From: a virus
Strand: one strand, 5' to 3'
IMG/VR virus record: IMGVR_UViG_3300001750_000036
Location: 1-20,065 of that record
Length of the DNA stretch: 20,065 nucleotides
Made by a program: the position numbers and the translations under genes. Every line of letters starts with the position of its first letter. Position 1 is the first letter of the stretch. Positions 1-5,900 of the stretch are shown here, piece by piece. The notes beneath the pieces were generated by a model. The model searched no databases, had not been told where the DNA came from, and saw only the letters and a program-made list of their open reading frames with translations.

Positions 1-834
1 TTGCCTATAGTCTTGATTATAGTAATATCAATAATTGTTATCAGCATTATTTTATTGGCTCTATACTTTGGATTTAACTTATTCGTTGTCTTACCTATAG
101 TGGCTTTTATAATTATATCAATAATTATTATTAGTATTGTCGTACTCACATTATTCTTTGGGTTTAATCTATTTGTTATCTTGCCTATAGTTGGAATTAT
201 AGTTATCTCAATAATTATTATTAGTATTATATTGTTAGTTTTATTCTTTGGATTTAATTTATTTGTTGTGTTACCTTTGATTGGAATTATAGTCCTGAGT
301 ATTATAGCACTTGTTATAATAGGTATTGCAATCTTTATAATAGTTCAGATTGTTATAATCGTTATTATTGGCTTTATAATTCTTGTAATAATAGCTATTA
401 TATTCATTGCTATAATTTTTGCTATAATCTTTATACTGTTTAATCTCTTTGTTGTTCTACCCATAGTCGGGATTATAGTTATATCAATAATTGTTATCAG
501 TATTATTTTAATGGCTCTATTCTTTGGATTTAATTTATTTGTTGTGTTACCAATAATTGGCTTTATAGTCTTGGGCGTTATTACTGTTGTTATAATCGGT
601 ATTATAATCTTTATTATAATCTTTATTATAGTTCAGATTGTTATAGGTATAATTATTGGCTTTATAATCTTGATTATTATATCTATTATATTTGTTGCTT
701 TAGCTCTTGTTATAAGTTTTATTCTTTTCAATCTCTTTATTGTGTTACCAATAATTGGCTTTATAATTTTGAGCATTATAGCTCTTGTTATAATAAGTGT
801 TGTAATTTTTATTATAATATTGGTTGTTATAGGT
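1..834 (+). repeat. 90-bp tandem repeat with longer spaced copies
   Basis: The Leu-Pro codon pair of the unit falls at 1, 91, 181 and 271 (exact 90-bp steps), then at 457 and 547 (90 bp), then 745. The larger steps (271 to 457, 547 to 745) contain inserted hydrophobic segments that themselves resemble each other (both contain FIIVQIV followed by IIGFIIL). The 3' end is approximate because the copies decay after about 830. All steps are multiples of three, so the reading frame is kept. Confidence 0.85.
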
Positions 835-1464
835 ATAGTTATTGACAGTTTAATTTTTGGATTTCTGATTATATCAATTATTATTCTTTTTATTATTGTC
901 TTTATAATGATTATTTCAATCCCTGTTATGATTATTATAGGGGTTATAATTGGCATGGGGTTTACTATATTAGTTGTTGTTATTATATTGATTATTATAA
1001 GTTTACCAATAATAATCATTTTTATTATACTATTTCTTTTGATTATTTTTTCTATGATTATAATGCCAATATTTACGATAATAATTTCAATGAGTTCTAT
1101 GTTTATAACACTGTTTATAATAGCTATACCCATTGTTTTTATTTTAATTATTTTATTTGTTGGAATTGGTATCCCTCTACTTATTATTGTAATTAGTGTT
1201 GTTATGATAGCTGGGGTTATACTTATAATAATTATTCCAGTAATAATAATCATTATAATTGTTATTTTTATTATTTTAATCGGATTATTAAGTTTACCTA
1301 TAATATTATTGATTGCTGTAATTATAGTTCCGTTTATTATTTTCTTTATATTAGCTGGAGGTTTATTGATAGTAGGTATAATTTTGTTTGTGATAATGCT
1401 CGTTGCAAATATGTTTAGTGGTGAAGATGTTGAGAATGAAGAAACCATAAAATTACAAAAATGA
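1..1464 (+). CDS. Extremely hydrophobic tandem-repeat membrane protein (5' end outside window)
   Basis: No family recognised. The 487 visible codons nearly all have T at codon position 2, so the product is almost entirely Ile, Val, Leu, Phe, Met, Ala and Gly. I see a single Asp (in IVIDSLIF) and a few Gln, Ser and Thr, and no Lys or Arg, until a short acidic tail (GEDVENEETIKLQK) just before the TGA at 1462-1464. A 30-residue unit of the type FGFNLFVVLPIVGIIVIS recurs. The first bases (TTGCCTATAG) align with the same point of later repeats at 91 and 181, so the gene very probably begins upstream and TTG at position 1 is not the true start. The product should be a polytopic inner-membrane protein. 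Beyond that the function is unknown. A non-coding repeat region is an alternative, but the strict second-position T over about 1.4 kb argues for translation. Confidence 0.6.
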   Translation: MPIVLIIVISIIVISIILLALYFGFNLFVVLPIVAFIIISIIIISIVVLTLFFGFNLFVILPIVGIIVISIIIISIILLVLFFGFNLFVVLPLIGIIVLSIIALVIIGIAIFIIVQIVIIVIIGFIILVIIAIIFIAIIFAIIFILFNLFVVLPIVGIIVISIIVISIILMALFFGFNLFVVLPIIGFIVLGVITVVIIGIIIFIIIFIIVQIVIGIIIGFIILIIISIIFVALALVISFILFNLFIVLPIIGFIILSIIALVIISVVIFIIILVVIGIVIDSLIFGFLIISIIILFIIVFIMIISIPVMIIIGVIIGMGFTILVVVIILIIISLPIIIIFIILFLLIIFSMIIMPIFTIIISMSSMFITLFIIAIPIVFILIILFVGIGIPLLIIVISVVMIAGVILIIIIPVIIIIIIVIFIILIGLLSLPIILLIAVIIVPFIIFFILAGGLLIVGIILFVIMLVANMFSGEDVENEETIKLQK

Positions 1465-1469
1465 GATTT

Positions 1470-1477
1470 TATAAATA
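1470..1477 (+). promoter_or_regulatory. T4-type late promoter box TATAAATA
   Basis: TATAAATA lies just after the stop of the first hydrophobic gene, in the context TTTTATAAATAAC. It is one of five such boxes at gene starts here. In T4 this octamer is the whole late promoter, recognised by the phage sigma factor gp55. With T4 spacing the transcript would start near 1483 and carry a leader of about 180 nt before the ATG at 1667. Confidence 0.75.
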
Positions 1478-1495
1478 ACAATGAAGAAATAAATA

Positions 1496-1612
1496 CGTTA
1501 GGGCATAACGGAATTAACGCTTGTGGAGATGTTTCGTTAGAAACGTCTGTGAAGCAAGAAAAAGAATGTTTGGTTATCCAAACAGATGTCACAAAAGGTT
1601 ATAATCTTTTGT
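1496..1612 (+). promoter_or_regulatory. Structured late-mRNA leader: four consecutive hairpins
   Basis: Four perfect or near-perfect inverted repeats follow each other. CGTTA/TAACG is at 1496-1510. A 9-bp stem closed by the loop GTTA is at 1527-1548 (AGATGTTTC pairs with GAAACGTCT, one G-U), with a possible outer helix GCTT/AAGC at 1519-1522 and 1552-1555. TGTTTGG/CCAAACA with loop TTAT is at 1567-1584. ACAAAAG/CTTTTGT with an 8-nt loop is at 1591-1612. The sequence GTTA occurs once in each. No hairpin is followed by a U-run, so they do not look like intrinsic terminators. The segment is richer in G and C than its surroundings and lies between a late promoter and the next start codon. A leader structure controlling translation or mRNA stability is likely; a separate small RNA is possible. 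Confidence 0.5.
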
Positions 1613-1666
1613 GGAATGTCAAAAATAATTATGATTAAATAAATAAAAAAATTCAAGGATATATAA

Positions 1667-3562
1667 ATGATTATTTTACCTATGTTGATGGCTTTAGTTT
1701 TTTTTGCAGGGTTTTTACCTTTGTTGATGATAGTATTTGCTCTTCTTTTTCTCATTGTGGGTATTCCTATTCTTATTATTTTAATTATATTATTTTTTAT
1801 CTTTATATTTATTGTTATTATTTTTATCATTTTAGCTATTTTATTTTTTATCTTTGTAGTTGTCCCTGTTAGTATTATTATTATTATTTTAGCTATGTTA
1901 TTTTTTGTTTTTATAGTCATTCCTGTTAGTATTATTATTATTATTTTAGCTATATTATTTTTTGGATTTATTATTTTTATTGTATTGCCTATCGTCATTA
2001 TTATAATAATAAGTATTATAGCTTTTGTTATAATTTTTATCTTGTTTAATTTATTTATCATTCTGCCTATGGTGGCTTTTATAGTTGTATCAATAATTAT
2101 CATTAGCATTATTTTACTGGTTTTATTCTTTGGATTTAATTTGTTTATTATATTACCTATAATACTTTTTATAATAATATTGATATTCATTATTGGCATT
2201 ATATTGTTAGTGATATTCTTTGGCTTTATTATTTTTATTGTATTGCCTTTAATTATAGGATTTGGTGGAGTTAGTCTTTTTATTATAATTATAATAGTTT
2301 TTGTTTTATTACTTAGTTTTTTGATTATAATTCTTATTGCTCAAAGTATGTTTATTATTATTATTTTGGTTATATTAGTAATAATCTTTTTAATTATTTT
2401 TATACTTATTTTTATATTATTTATTGACGCTATGTTGGGACATATTCTCGGACCGATGTTTACAACTATTTTCGCAAGTTTAGCAGATATGTTTAATAGA
2501 GTTATAAGTTTTATAACTAATGTTTTATGGAAACTTATAGATGATATAGTAGATAGAATAAAATTATTTTTAGGATATGAAATTGGGGACATCTCGTTGA
2601 GTATAGTTGACTCCATAAGAGATATAATATTTAATATGTTTAATCAAAGTGAAGTTCCTGTTGATGATTTAATAAGAAATACTATAGATTATTTTTATAA
2701 TTTAATAACAAATATTATAACAACTGTTAGAGAACGGATAAGAAATTATATGCCAATTATCCCATTGTTAGGCGAGCAAGGGACAGAATTGATAAGAACA
2801 ATTCTTGATAACAGAATAGATTCAATATTTATAGACCTAACTAATCAAATAAAAAGAGTAATATTAGGAACAACTTATTTTAGCGACCCGGATGAGATTA
2901 ATACCGGTAAAAATATAATTGACCTCATAGGTGAAATGATATTTAGAAGAAGTTCAACAGATGTAAGATTAAGTGAAACACTAGAAAACTTTATATTAGA
3001 TTTATTAAATCGGAATTTTCTATTTGATAGTATGCTTACTAATATAGGTAAATTTGGTGGTAGATTTGATTTAATGAGTGTTGTATTTGATTTTCTAGTA
3101 AAAATAATTAACAGGCTTACGGGTAAAAATGATGATGATGATACAGATGACCCACCCCCAACAGGCGGAACAGGAGAACAAAAACCAACAGAAGAAGAAA
3201 CAGATAATAGTAAAGTATCCAATTTTAAAAGTAGATTAAGTTTATTATTTGCTCCATTAAGTAGCGTTCCTTTTAATACAATTATTAGTAATTTTATAGA
3301 ATTGATAAAAGACGCTTTTAATAAATTAAGAAGTTTTTCACCTGCTGAATGGTTAGACGATTCATTCCCATATTTTAAAGATGTATTTGATGATTTTATA
3401 CTTGTTATAAAAGATTATTTTATACATATAATAAATTTTAATTTAGTTGATTGGTTGGGTGAATATGTTCCATATTTTCAAGATGTGATAGACGCTTTCC
3501 TTGTCTTAATAAAAGATTTATTTGAAATAGTGTTACCTTTTAATTTAGGAAAAAATAGATAA
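1667..3562 (+). CDS. Large membrane protein: hydrophobic repeat half plus amphipathic helical half
   Basis: No family recognised. The start is supported by ATG at 1667 with AAGGA at 1655-1659. Residues 1 to about 250 contain no charged residue and repeat the same FNLFIILP-type 30-residue unit as the upstream gene, so they should form many membrane passes. From about residue 254 (IDAMLGHILGPMF) the protein becomes an amphipathic helical domain with ordinary composition. A low-complexity acidic Pro/Thr linker follows (about 486-520, beginning KNDDDDTDDPPPTGG). The last about 100 residues hold a 34-residue repeat with a PYFxDV core. The product is probably an integral membrane protein with a large soluble domain on one side, expressed late from the box at 1470 and followed 27 bases later by a coiled-coil gene. 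Its role could be in lysis, envelope remodelling or superinfection control; the sequence does not decide. Confidence 0.7.
   Translation: MIILPMLMALVFFAGFLPLLMIVFALLFLIVGIPILIILIILFFIFIFIVIIFIILAILFFIFVVVPVSIIIIILAMLFFVFIVIPVSIIIIILAILFFGFIIFIVLPIVIIIIISIIAFVIIFILFNLFIILPMVAFIVVSIIIISIILLVLFFGFNLFIILPIILFIIILIFIIGIILLVIFFGFIIFIVLPLIIGFGGVSLFIIIIIVFVLLLSFLIIILIAQSMFIIIILVILVIIFLIIFILIFILFIDAMLGHILGPMFTTIFASLADMFNRVISFITNVLWKLIDDIVDRIKLFLGYEIGDISLSIVDSIRDIIFNMFNQSEVPVDDLIRNTIDYFYNLITNIITTVRERIRNYMPIIPLLGEQGTELIRTILDNRIDSIFIDLTNQIKRVILGTTYFSDPDEINTGKNIIDLIGEMIFRRSSTDVRLSETLENFILDLLNRNFLFDSMLTNIGKFGGRFDLMSVVFDFLVKIINRLTGKNDDDDTDDPPPTGGTGEQKPTEEETDNSKVSNFKSRLSLLFAPLSSVPFNTIISNFIELIKDAFNKLRSFSPAEWLDDSFPYFKDVFDDFILVIKDYFIHIINFNLVDWLGEYVPYFQDVIDAFLVLIKDLFEIVLPFNLGKNR
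1864..1980 (+). repeat. 57-bp tandem duplication (19 residues)
   Basis: The unit coding VPVSIIIIILAMLFFVFIV occurs twice in direct tandem. CCTGTTAGT appears at 1865 and 1922, 57 bp apart, and is followed both times by an ATT run and TTAGCTAT. The copies differ by few bases, which suggests recent duplication within the hydrophobic half of the gene. Confidence 0.8.
2063..2332 (+). repeat. Three 90-bp units matching the repeat of the upstream gene
   Basis: Leu-Pro codon pairs lie at 2063, 2153 and 2243, exactly 90 bp apart, each in the FNLFIILP or FIIFIVLP context with FFGF between units. The unit length and motif equal those in the gene at 1-1464, so the two genes share one repeat family. An earlier degenerate copy has its Leu-Pro at 1985. 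Confidence 0.8.
3256..3547 (+). repeat. About 102-bp degenerate repeat (34 residues), nearly three copies
   Basis: In the C-terminal end of the large membrane protein, the segment EWLDDSFPYFKDVFDDF is followed 34 residues later by DWLGEYVPYFQDVIDAF. A weaker first copy (VPFNTIISNFIELIKDAF) precedes them. Each copy ends in an IKD motif (ELIKD, LVIKD, VLIKD). The pattern suggests a repeated amphipathic helical hairpin. Confidence 0.7.
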
Positions 3563-3589
3563 AAAAACATTTTCAACAGAGGATAAAAT

Positions 3590-4219
3590 ATGGTAGCAAG
3601 TAACGATAATTTAGAAAAGTTGTCAACACAATCTTTACTTAAAAGATTAAAAGAAAGAGAAACTGTACTTGAAAAATTAAAAAATAGGGAAACGGTATTT
3701 GATAAATTAAGAGAAAGAGAAACTGTATTTGATAAGTTAAGAGAGAGAGATTCTTTAATTAAACGGTTAAGAAAAAAAAGATGGGCGTTAATTAAAAAAA
3801 TAAGAAATAGAGATTCTTTAATTAAGCGATTAAGAAAAAGAAGAAGAACACTACTTAATAATACAAAAGATAGAATAGTTGGTAAAGTAACAGATAGAAT
3901 ACCTTTATTTGATGAAATAATAAATATTATTGATTTAATAAAAGATGTGCGTTCTTTATTTGATTTTGATAAAAAACCTGTAAAACAATCTCATTCGGAT
4001 ATTATAAAAGATGATGTTGAAAAATTAAAAACTTCTGTAAGTAGATTATTTGAAAAACTTACCACCGGAACAACGGAAGATGAAACAGAAGATGAAGAAT
4101 TAGATTTATTGGAAGAAATAAATTTAATAGAAGAAGAAGAATTACCCGAAGAAGAGTTAGCTTTTGAAGAAAAATTTAAAAGGCAACGAGAAAAAGAAAA
4201 GGAATATTTAAAGGGGTAA
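3590..4219 (+). CDS. Charged coiled-coil protein with 10/11-residue repeats
   Basis: No family recognised. ATG at 3590 is preceded by GAGGAT (3580-3585). Residues 17-88 are seven tandem units of ten or eleven residues: four of type FDKLRERETV, then 11, 10 and 11-residue units such as IKRLRKKRWAL. Charge changes along the protein, with mixed Glu/Arg at the start, Lys/Arg in the middle, and a strongly acidic C-terminal third (about residues 160-195) before a final basic stretch. There is no signal peptide and no membrane segment. Repeats of 10 to 11 residues are typical of right-handed or flattened coiled coils rather than heptad coils. The gene stops one base before the next ATG, so translation is probably coupled. 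A structural rod or a cytoplasmic partner of the preceding membrane protein is a reasonable guess. Confidence 0.7.
   Translation: MVASNDNLEKLSTQSLLKRLKERETVLEKLKNRETVFDKLRERETVFDKLRERDSLIKRLRKKRWALIKKIRNRDSLIKRLRKRRRTLLNNTKDRIVGKVTDRIPLFDEIINIIDLIKDVRSLFDFDKKPVKQSHSDIIKDDVEKLKTSVSRLFEKLTTGTTEDETEDEELDLLEEINLIEEEELPEEELAFEEKFKRQREKEKEYLKG
3638..3853 (+). repeat. 30/33-bp tandem repeats coding a coiled coil
   Basis: Seven units code residues 17-26, 27-36, 37-46, 47-56, 57-67, 68-77 and 78-88 of the coiled-coil protein. Third and fourth units are almost identical in DNA (ACTGTATTTGATAA type), and GATTCTTTAATTAA occurs at the junctions before the fifth and seventh units. Growth by unequal recombination or polymerase slippage is likely. 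Confidence 0.85.
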
Positions 4220-4220
4220 G

Positions 4221-4448
4221 ATGGGGTTTTTAACGATATTTAAAACTTTACTTCCTGTTGTTGGAGAGATTTTAGTCAATGTATCCAAAAATAAAACGAA
4301 AGAATCGGAATATTTGACAGAAAATTTAAAAGATAAATTAGAAAACGTTAAACAAGTAGAAATAACTAATGAATCAGTAGAAAAAAAAATGAAATTAATG
4401 AATGACAGAGTTAAGGAATTAGAAAATAAATTAAAAAAATTTTTGTAA
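4221..4448 (+). CDS. Small amphipathic/coiled-coil protein, possible i-spanin
   Basis: A 75-residue protein, ATG at 4221, with AAGGGG (4211-4216) in the end of the previous gene as ribosome site and a single base between stop and start. Residues 3-21 (FLTIFKTLLPVVGEILVNV) form a moderately hydrophobic segment with one Lys and one Glu. Residues from about 30 onward are highly charged with a heptad-like pattern ending in VKELENKLKKFL. A short N-terminal anchor followed by a coiled coil, directly before a lipoprotein gene, is the plan of an i-spanin. The hydrophobic segment is weak for a membrane helix, however, so a peripheral or soluble protein is equally possible. No sequence family recognised. 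Confidence 0.6.
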   Translation: MGFLTIFKTLLPVVGEILVNVSKNKTKESEYLTENLKDKLENVKQVEITNESVEKKMKLMNDRVKELENKLKKFL

Positions 4449-4464
4449 AAAGGAGTACAACGAC

Positions 4465-4731
4465 ATTAACAAAATAATCTTAACAACAACTTTTATTATT
4501 TTATTTACATCTTGTGCGTTCTTTACTAAAAATAAAATAGAAGAACTGCCAACTATTGTTTATAAACAAATTTATGTTCAAACTCCTTTGCCTGAGCTTC
4601 CTGTTCCACAAATACCAAAAATTCAGACAAAAGAACTTCTATTAAAAGAATTACAAAAAGCAATTTTTATATTGTCTGAATATGAAAAGTATAGAATTGA
4701 TATGGACAATTCTTCTAACCCTATAAAATAA
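4465..4731 (+). CDS. Small lipoprotein, o-spanin-like, apparent ATT start
   Basis: An 88-codon reading frame. The first possible codon behind a strong ribosome site (AAAAGGAG, 4448-4455) is ATT at 4465; upstream in frame up to the stop at 4432 there is no ATG, GTG or TTG. The translation begins (M/I)NKIILTTTFIILFTSC, a standard lipoprotein signal peptide: one Lys, a hydrophobic core and a lipobox-type LFTSC with Cys at residue 17. The mature part is short, with a Pro-rich stretch (TPLPELPVPQIP) and a C-terminal helix. This is the plan of Rz1-like outer-membrane spanins, which fuse inner and outer membranes at lysis. Ordinary gene calling would miss it because of the start codon. Either ATT is used, or ATT is a sequencing error or mutation for ATG. 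Function is inferred from architecture only. Confidence 0.6.
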   Translation: MNKIILTTTFIILFTSCAFFTKNKIEELPTIVYKQIYVQTPLPELPVPQIPKIQTKELLLKELQKAIFILSEYEKYRIDMDNSSNPIK

Positions 4732-4768
4732 AAAATTTATTTTTTCCAAAAAAAAATCCTACTTTTAT

Positions 4769-4776
4769 TATAAATA
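4769..4776 (+). promoter_or_regulatory. T4-type late promoter box TATAAATA
   Basis: TATAAATA in the context TTATTATAAATAAAG, just upstream of the probable gp33 gene. With T4 geometry the transcript would begin about 4782, only about four bases before ATG 4786. The message for gp33 from this promoter would then be nearly leaderless, or the box mainly serves gp32 downstream. Confidence 0.7.
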
Positions 4777-4785
4777 AAGTTGAAT

Positions 4786-4992
4786 ATGTTATCCGTTGAA
4801 TTGTTCCATCAAACAGTAAATGAAGAAATTATCAAACATCAGAAAGTAAATAATTCTGATTTAATGGAAGCAATTATTTTAGTTATGGAAAAATTCGATG
4901 TTGATTTTTCTGTAATAAGTAGTATATTAAATGAAGATATTAAAGCTCAGTTTTTGACTGAGTGTAGAAATAAAAGATTATTAAAAAAATAA
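4786..4992 (+). CDS. 33: Probable late-transcription co-activator gp33
   Basis: A 68-residue protein from ATG 4786; a TTG at 4780 in frame would add two residues. Neither start has a clear ribosome site. In T4, gp33 bridges RNA polymerase, the gp55 sigma factor and the gp45 sliding clamp at TATAAATA promoters. The central part (LMEAIILVMEKFDVDFSVISSIL, split here as LMEAIILVMEKF and DVDFSVISSIL) followed by NEDIKAQFLTECRNKRLLKK resembles the short gp33 proteins of marine T4-like phages as I remember them. Position just before gene 32 matches T4, where 33 lies close upstream of 32. The late boxes in this window require such a factor. The protein is much shorter than T4 gp33, and the match is from memory of a short weakly conserved family, so the call is moderate. 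Confidence 0.6.
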   Translation: MLSVELFHQTVNEEIIKHQKVNNSDLMEAIILVMEKFDVDFSVISSILNEDIKAQFLTECRNKRLLKK

Positions 4993-5004
4993 GGAGGTAC
5001 ACAA

Positions 5005-5898
5005 ATGAATAGTCTAGCAGAATTAAAAAAGAAAAGAGGTGGTTTAAAAAAATTGAAAGAAAATATGAAGGTGATGAAAGAAGGTACATCATATCCAGAA
5101 GATATTTTAAGTTCAAAGATTTTTTGGAGTTTGAAAAGGGATAAGCAAGATAACGGTTACGCTATAATCCGGTTTTTACCGTCAATCAAAGAAGACGCTT
5201 TACCATTTATAACTTTTTACCGTCATATTTGTAAAAAAAATAATAAATGGTTTATTGAAAATTGTCCAACAACAATAAAACGAGAATGTCCGGTATGTGA
5301 ATATAATAGAATGTTGTGGGACACTAATAAAAAAGATGAAGCTAGAAATAATAGTAGAAAGAAAATTTATATTTCAAATATACTGGTTGTCAACGACCCA
5401 ACAAACCCTGAAAATAATGGGAAAATTTTTATGTATAAGTTTGGTGAAAGAATAATGAATATTATACAAGAAAAATTAGACCCAAAATTCCCTGATGAAG
5501 AACCTGTAAATGTTTTTGATTTTTGGGAAGGTGCTGATTTTAGATTAAAATGTAAAAAACTTGATGGATTTATCAATTATAATTCTTCAACGTTTGATAG
5601 TTCAACTTCATTAGAAGAAGAAAATATAAAAAGAATTTGGAAAGAATTAAATGAATGTGAAATCAAAATTAAAGATTTATTGTTAGAAAAACATTTCTCG
5701 ACTTATGAGAATATTAAAAAGAAATTTGATAGGTTTAATAATAAACCAACTGTAAAAGAAAATGTAGGTCAAAAGGATAGTTTAAATGTTAGTAATCCTA
5801 CTCTTATAAAGACTCCAGAACCAATTCCAAAAACAATAAAAGAATCAAGTAATAAAGATTTAGAATATTTTAGTAAATTAGCAGATGAGGAGTTATAA
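5005..5898 (+). CDS. 32: Single-stranded DNA-binding protein gp32
   Basis: The product coats single-stranded DNA in replication, recombination and repair. At 297 residues it is close to the 301 of T4 gp32. The zinc site is intact: His74, Cys87, Cys95 and Cys98, with spacings 12, 7 and 2 against 12, 9 and 2 in T4. The N-terminal basic segment (ELKKKRGGLKKLKENMK) fits the region used for cooperative binding. The core contains FWSLKRD and the IRFLPS strand, and the C-terminus is acidic (YFSKLADEEL), as expected for the tail that recruits partner proteins. ATG 5005 has a near-perfect ribosome site (AAGGAGGT, 4991-4998), in keeping with high expression. The last codons contain GAGGAG, which serves as ribosome site for the next gene two bases downstream of the stop. 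Confidence 0.95.
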   Translation: MNSLAELKKKRGGLKKLKENMKVMKEGTSYPEDILSSKIFWSLKRDKQDNGYAIIRFLPSIKEDALPFITFYRHICKKNNKWFIENCPTTIKRECPVCEYNRMLWDTNKKDEARNNSRKKIYISNILVVNDPTNPENNGKIFMYKFGERIMNIIQEKLDPKFPDEEPVNVFDFWEGADFRLKCKKLDGFINYNSSTFDSSTSLEEENIKRIWKELNECEIKIKDLLLEKHFSTYENIKKKFDRFNNKPTVKENVGQKDSLNVSNPTLIKTPEPIPKTIKESSNKDLEYFSKLADEEL

Positions 5899-5900
5899 AA

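Noticed and set aside
1-840. CRISPR-like array from the regular 90-bp spacing
   Set aside because: There are no conserved short repeats with unique spacers. The whole unit is diverged coding sequence, and spacing is in multiples of three.
1462-1464. TGA read as a sense codon genome-wide (alternative genetic code)
   Set aside because: TGA is used as a normal stop in the ATGA and TTGA overlaps at 16243-16245 and 18439-18441, and tryptophan is written TGG throughout.
1496-1612. tRNA or tRNA-like gene
   Set aside because: The stems and loops (loops of 5, 4, 4 and 8 bases) do not form a cloverleaf, and there is no T-loop GTTCRA motif or 7-base anticodon loop.
633-2199. Two long minus-strand open frames (633-1592 and 1537-2199) opposite the hydrophobic genes
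   Set aside because: Their Ile/Lys/Thr/Asn composition is what the reverse complement of ATT, GTT and TTT repeats gives. They have no ribosome sites and no promoter, and all other genes are on the + strand.
4507-4515. LFTSC lipobox as a sign of a Bacteroidota host
   Set aside because: The motif occurs elsewhere too, and strong Shine-Dalgarno sites before several genes here speak against such a host; not enough to name any host.
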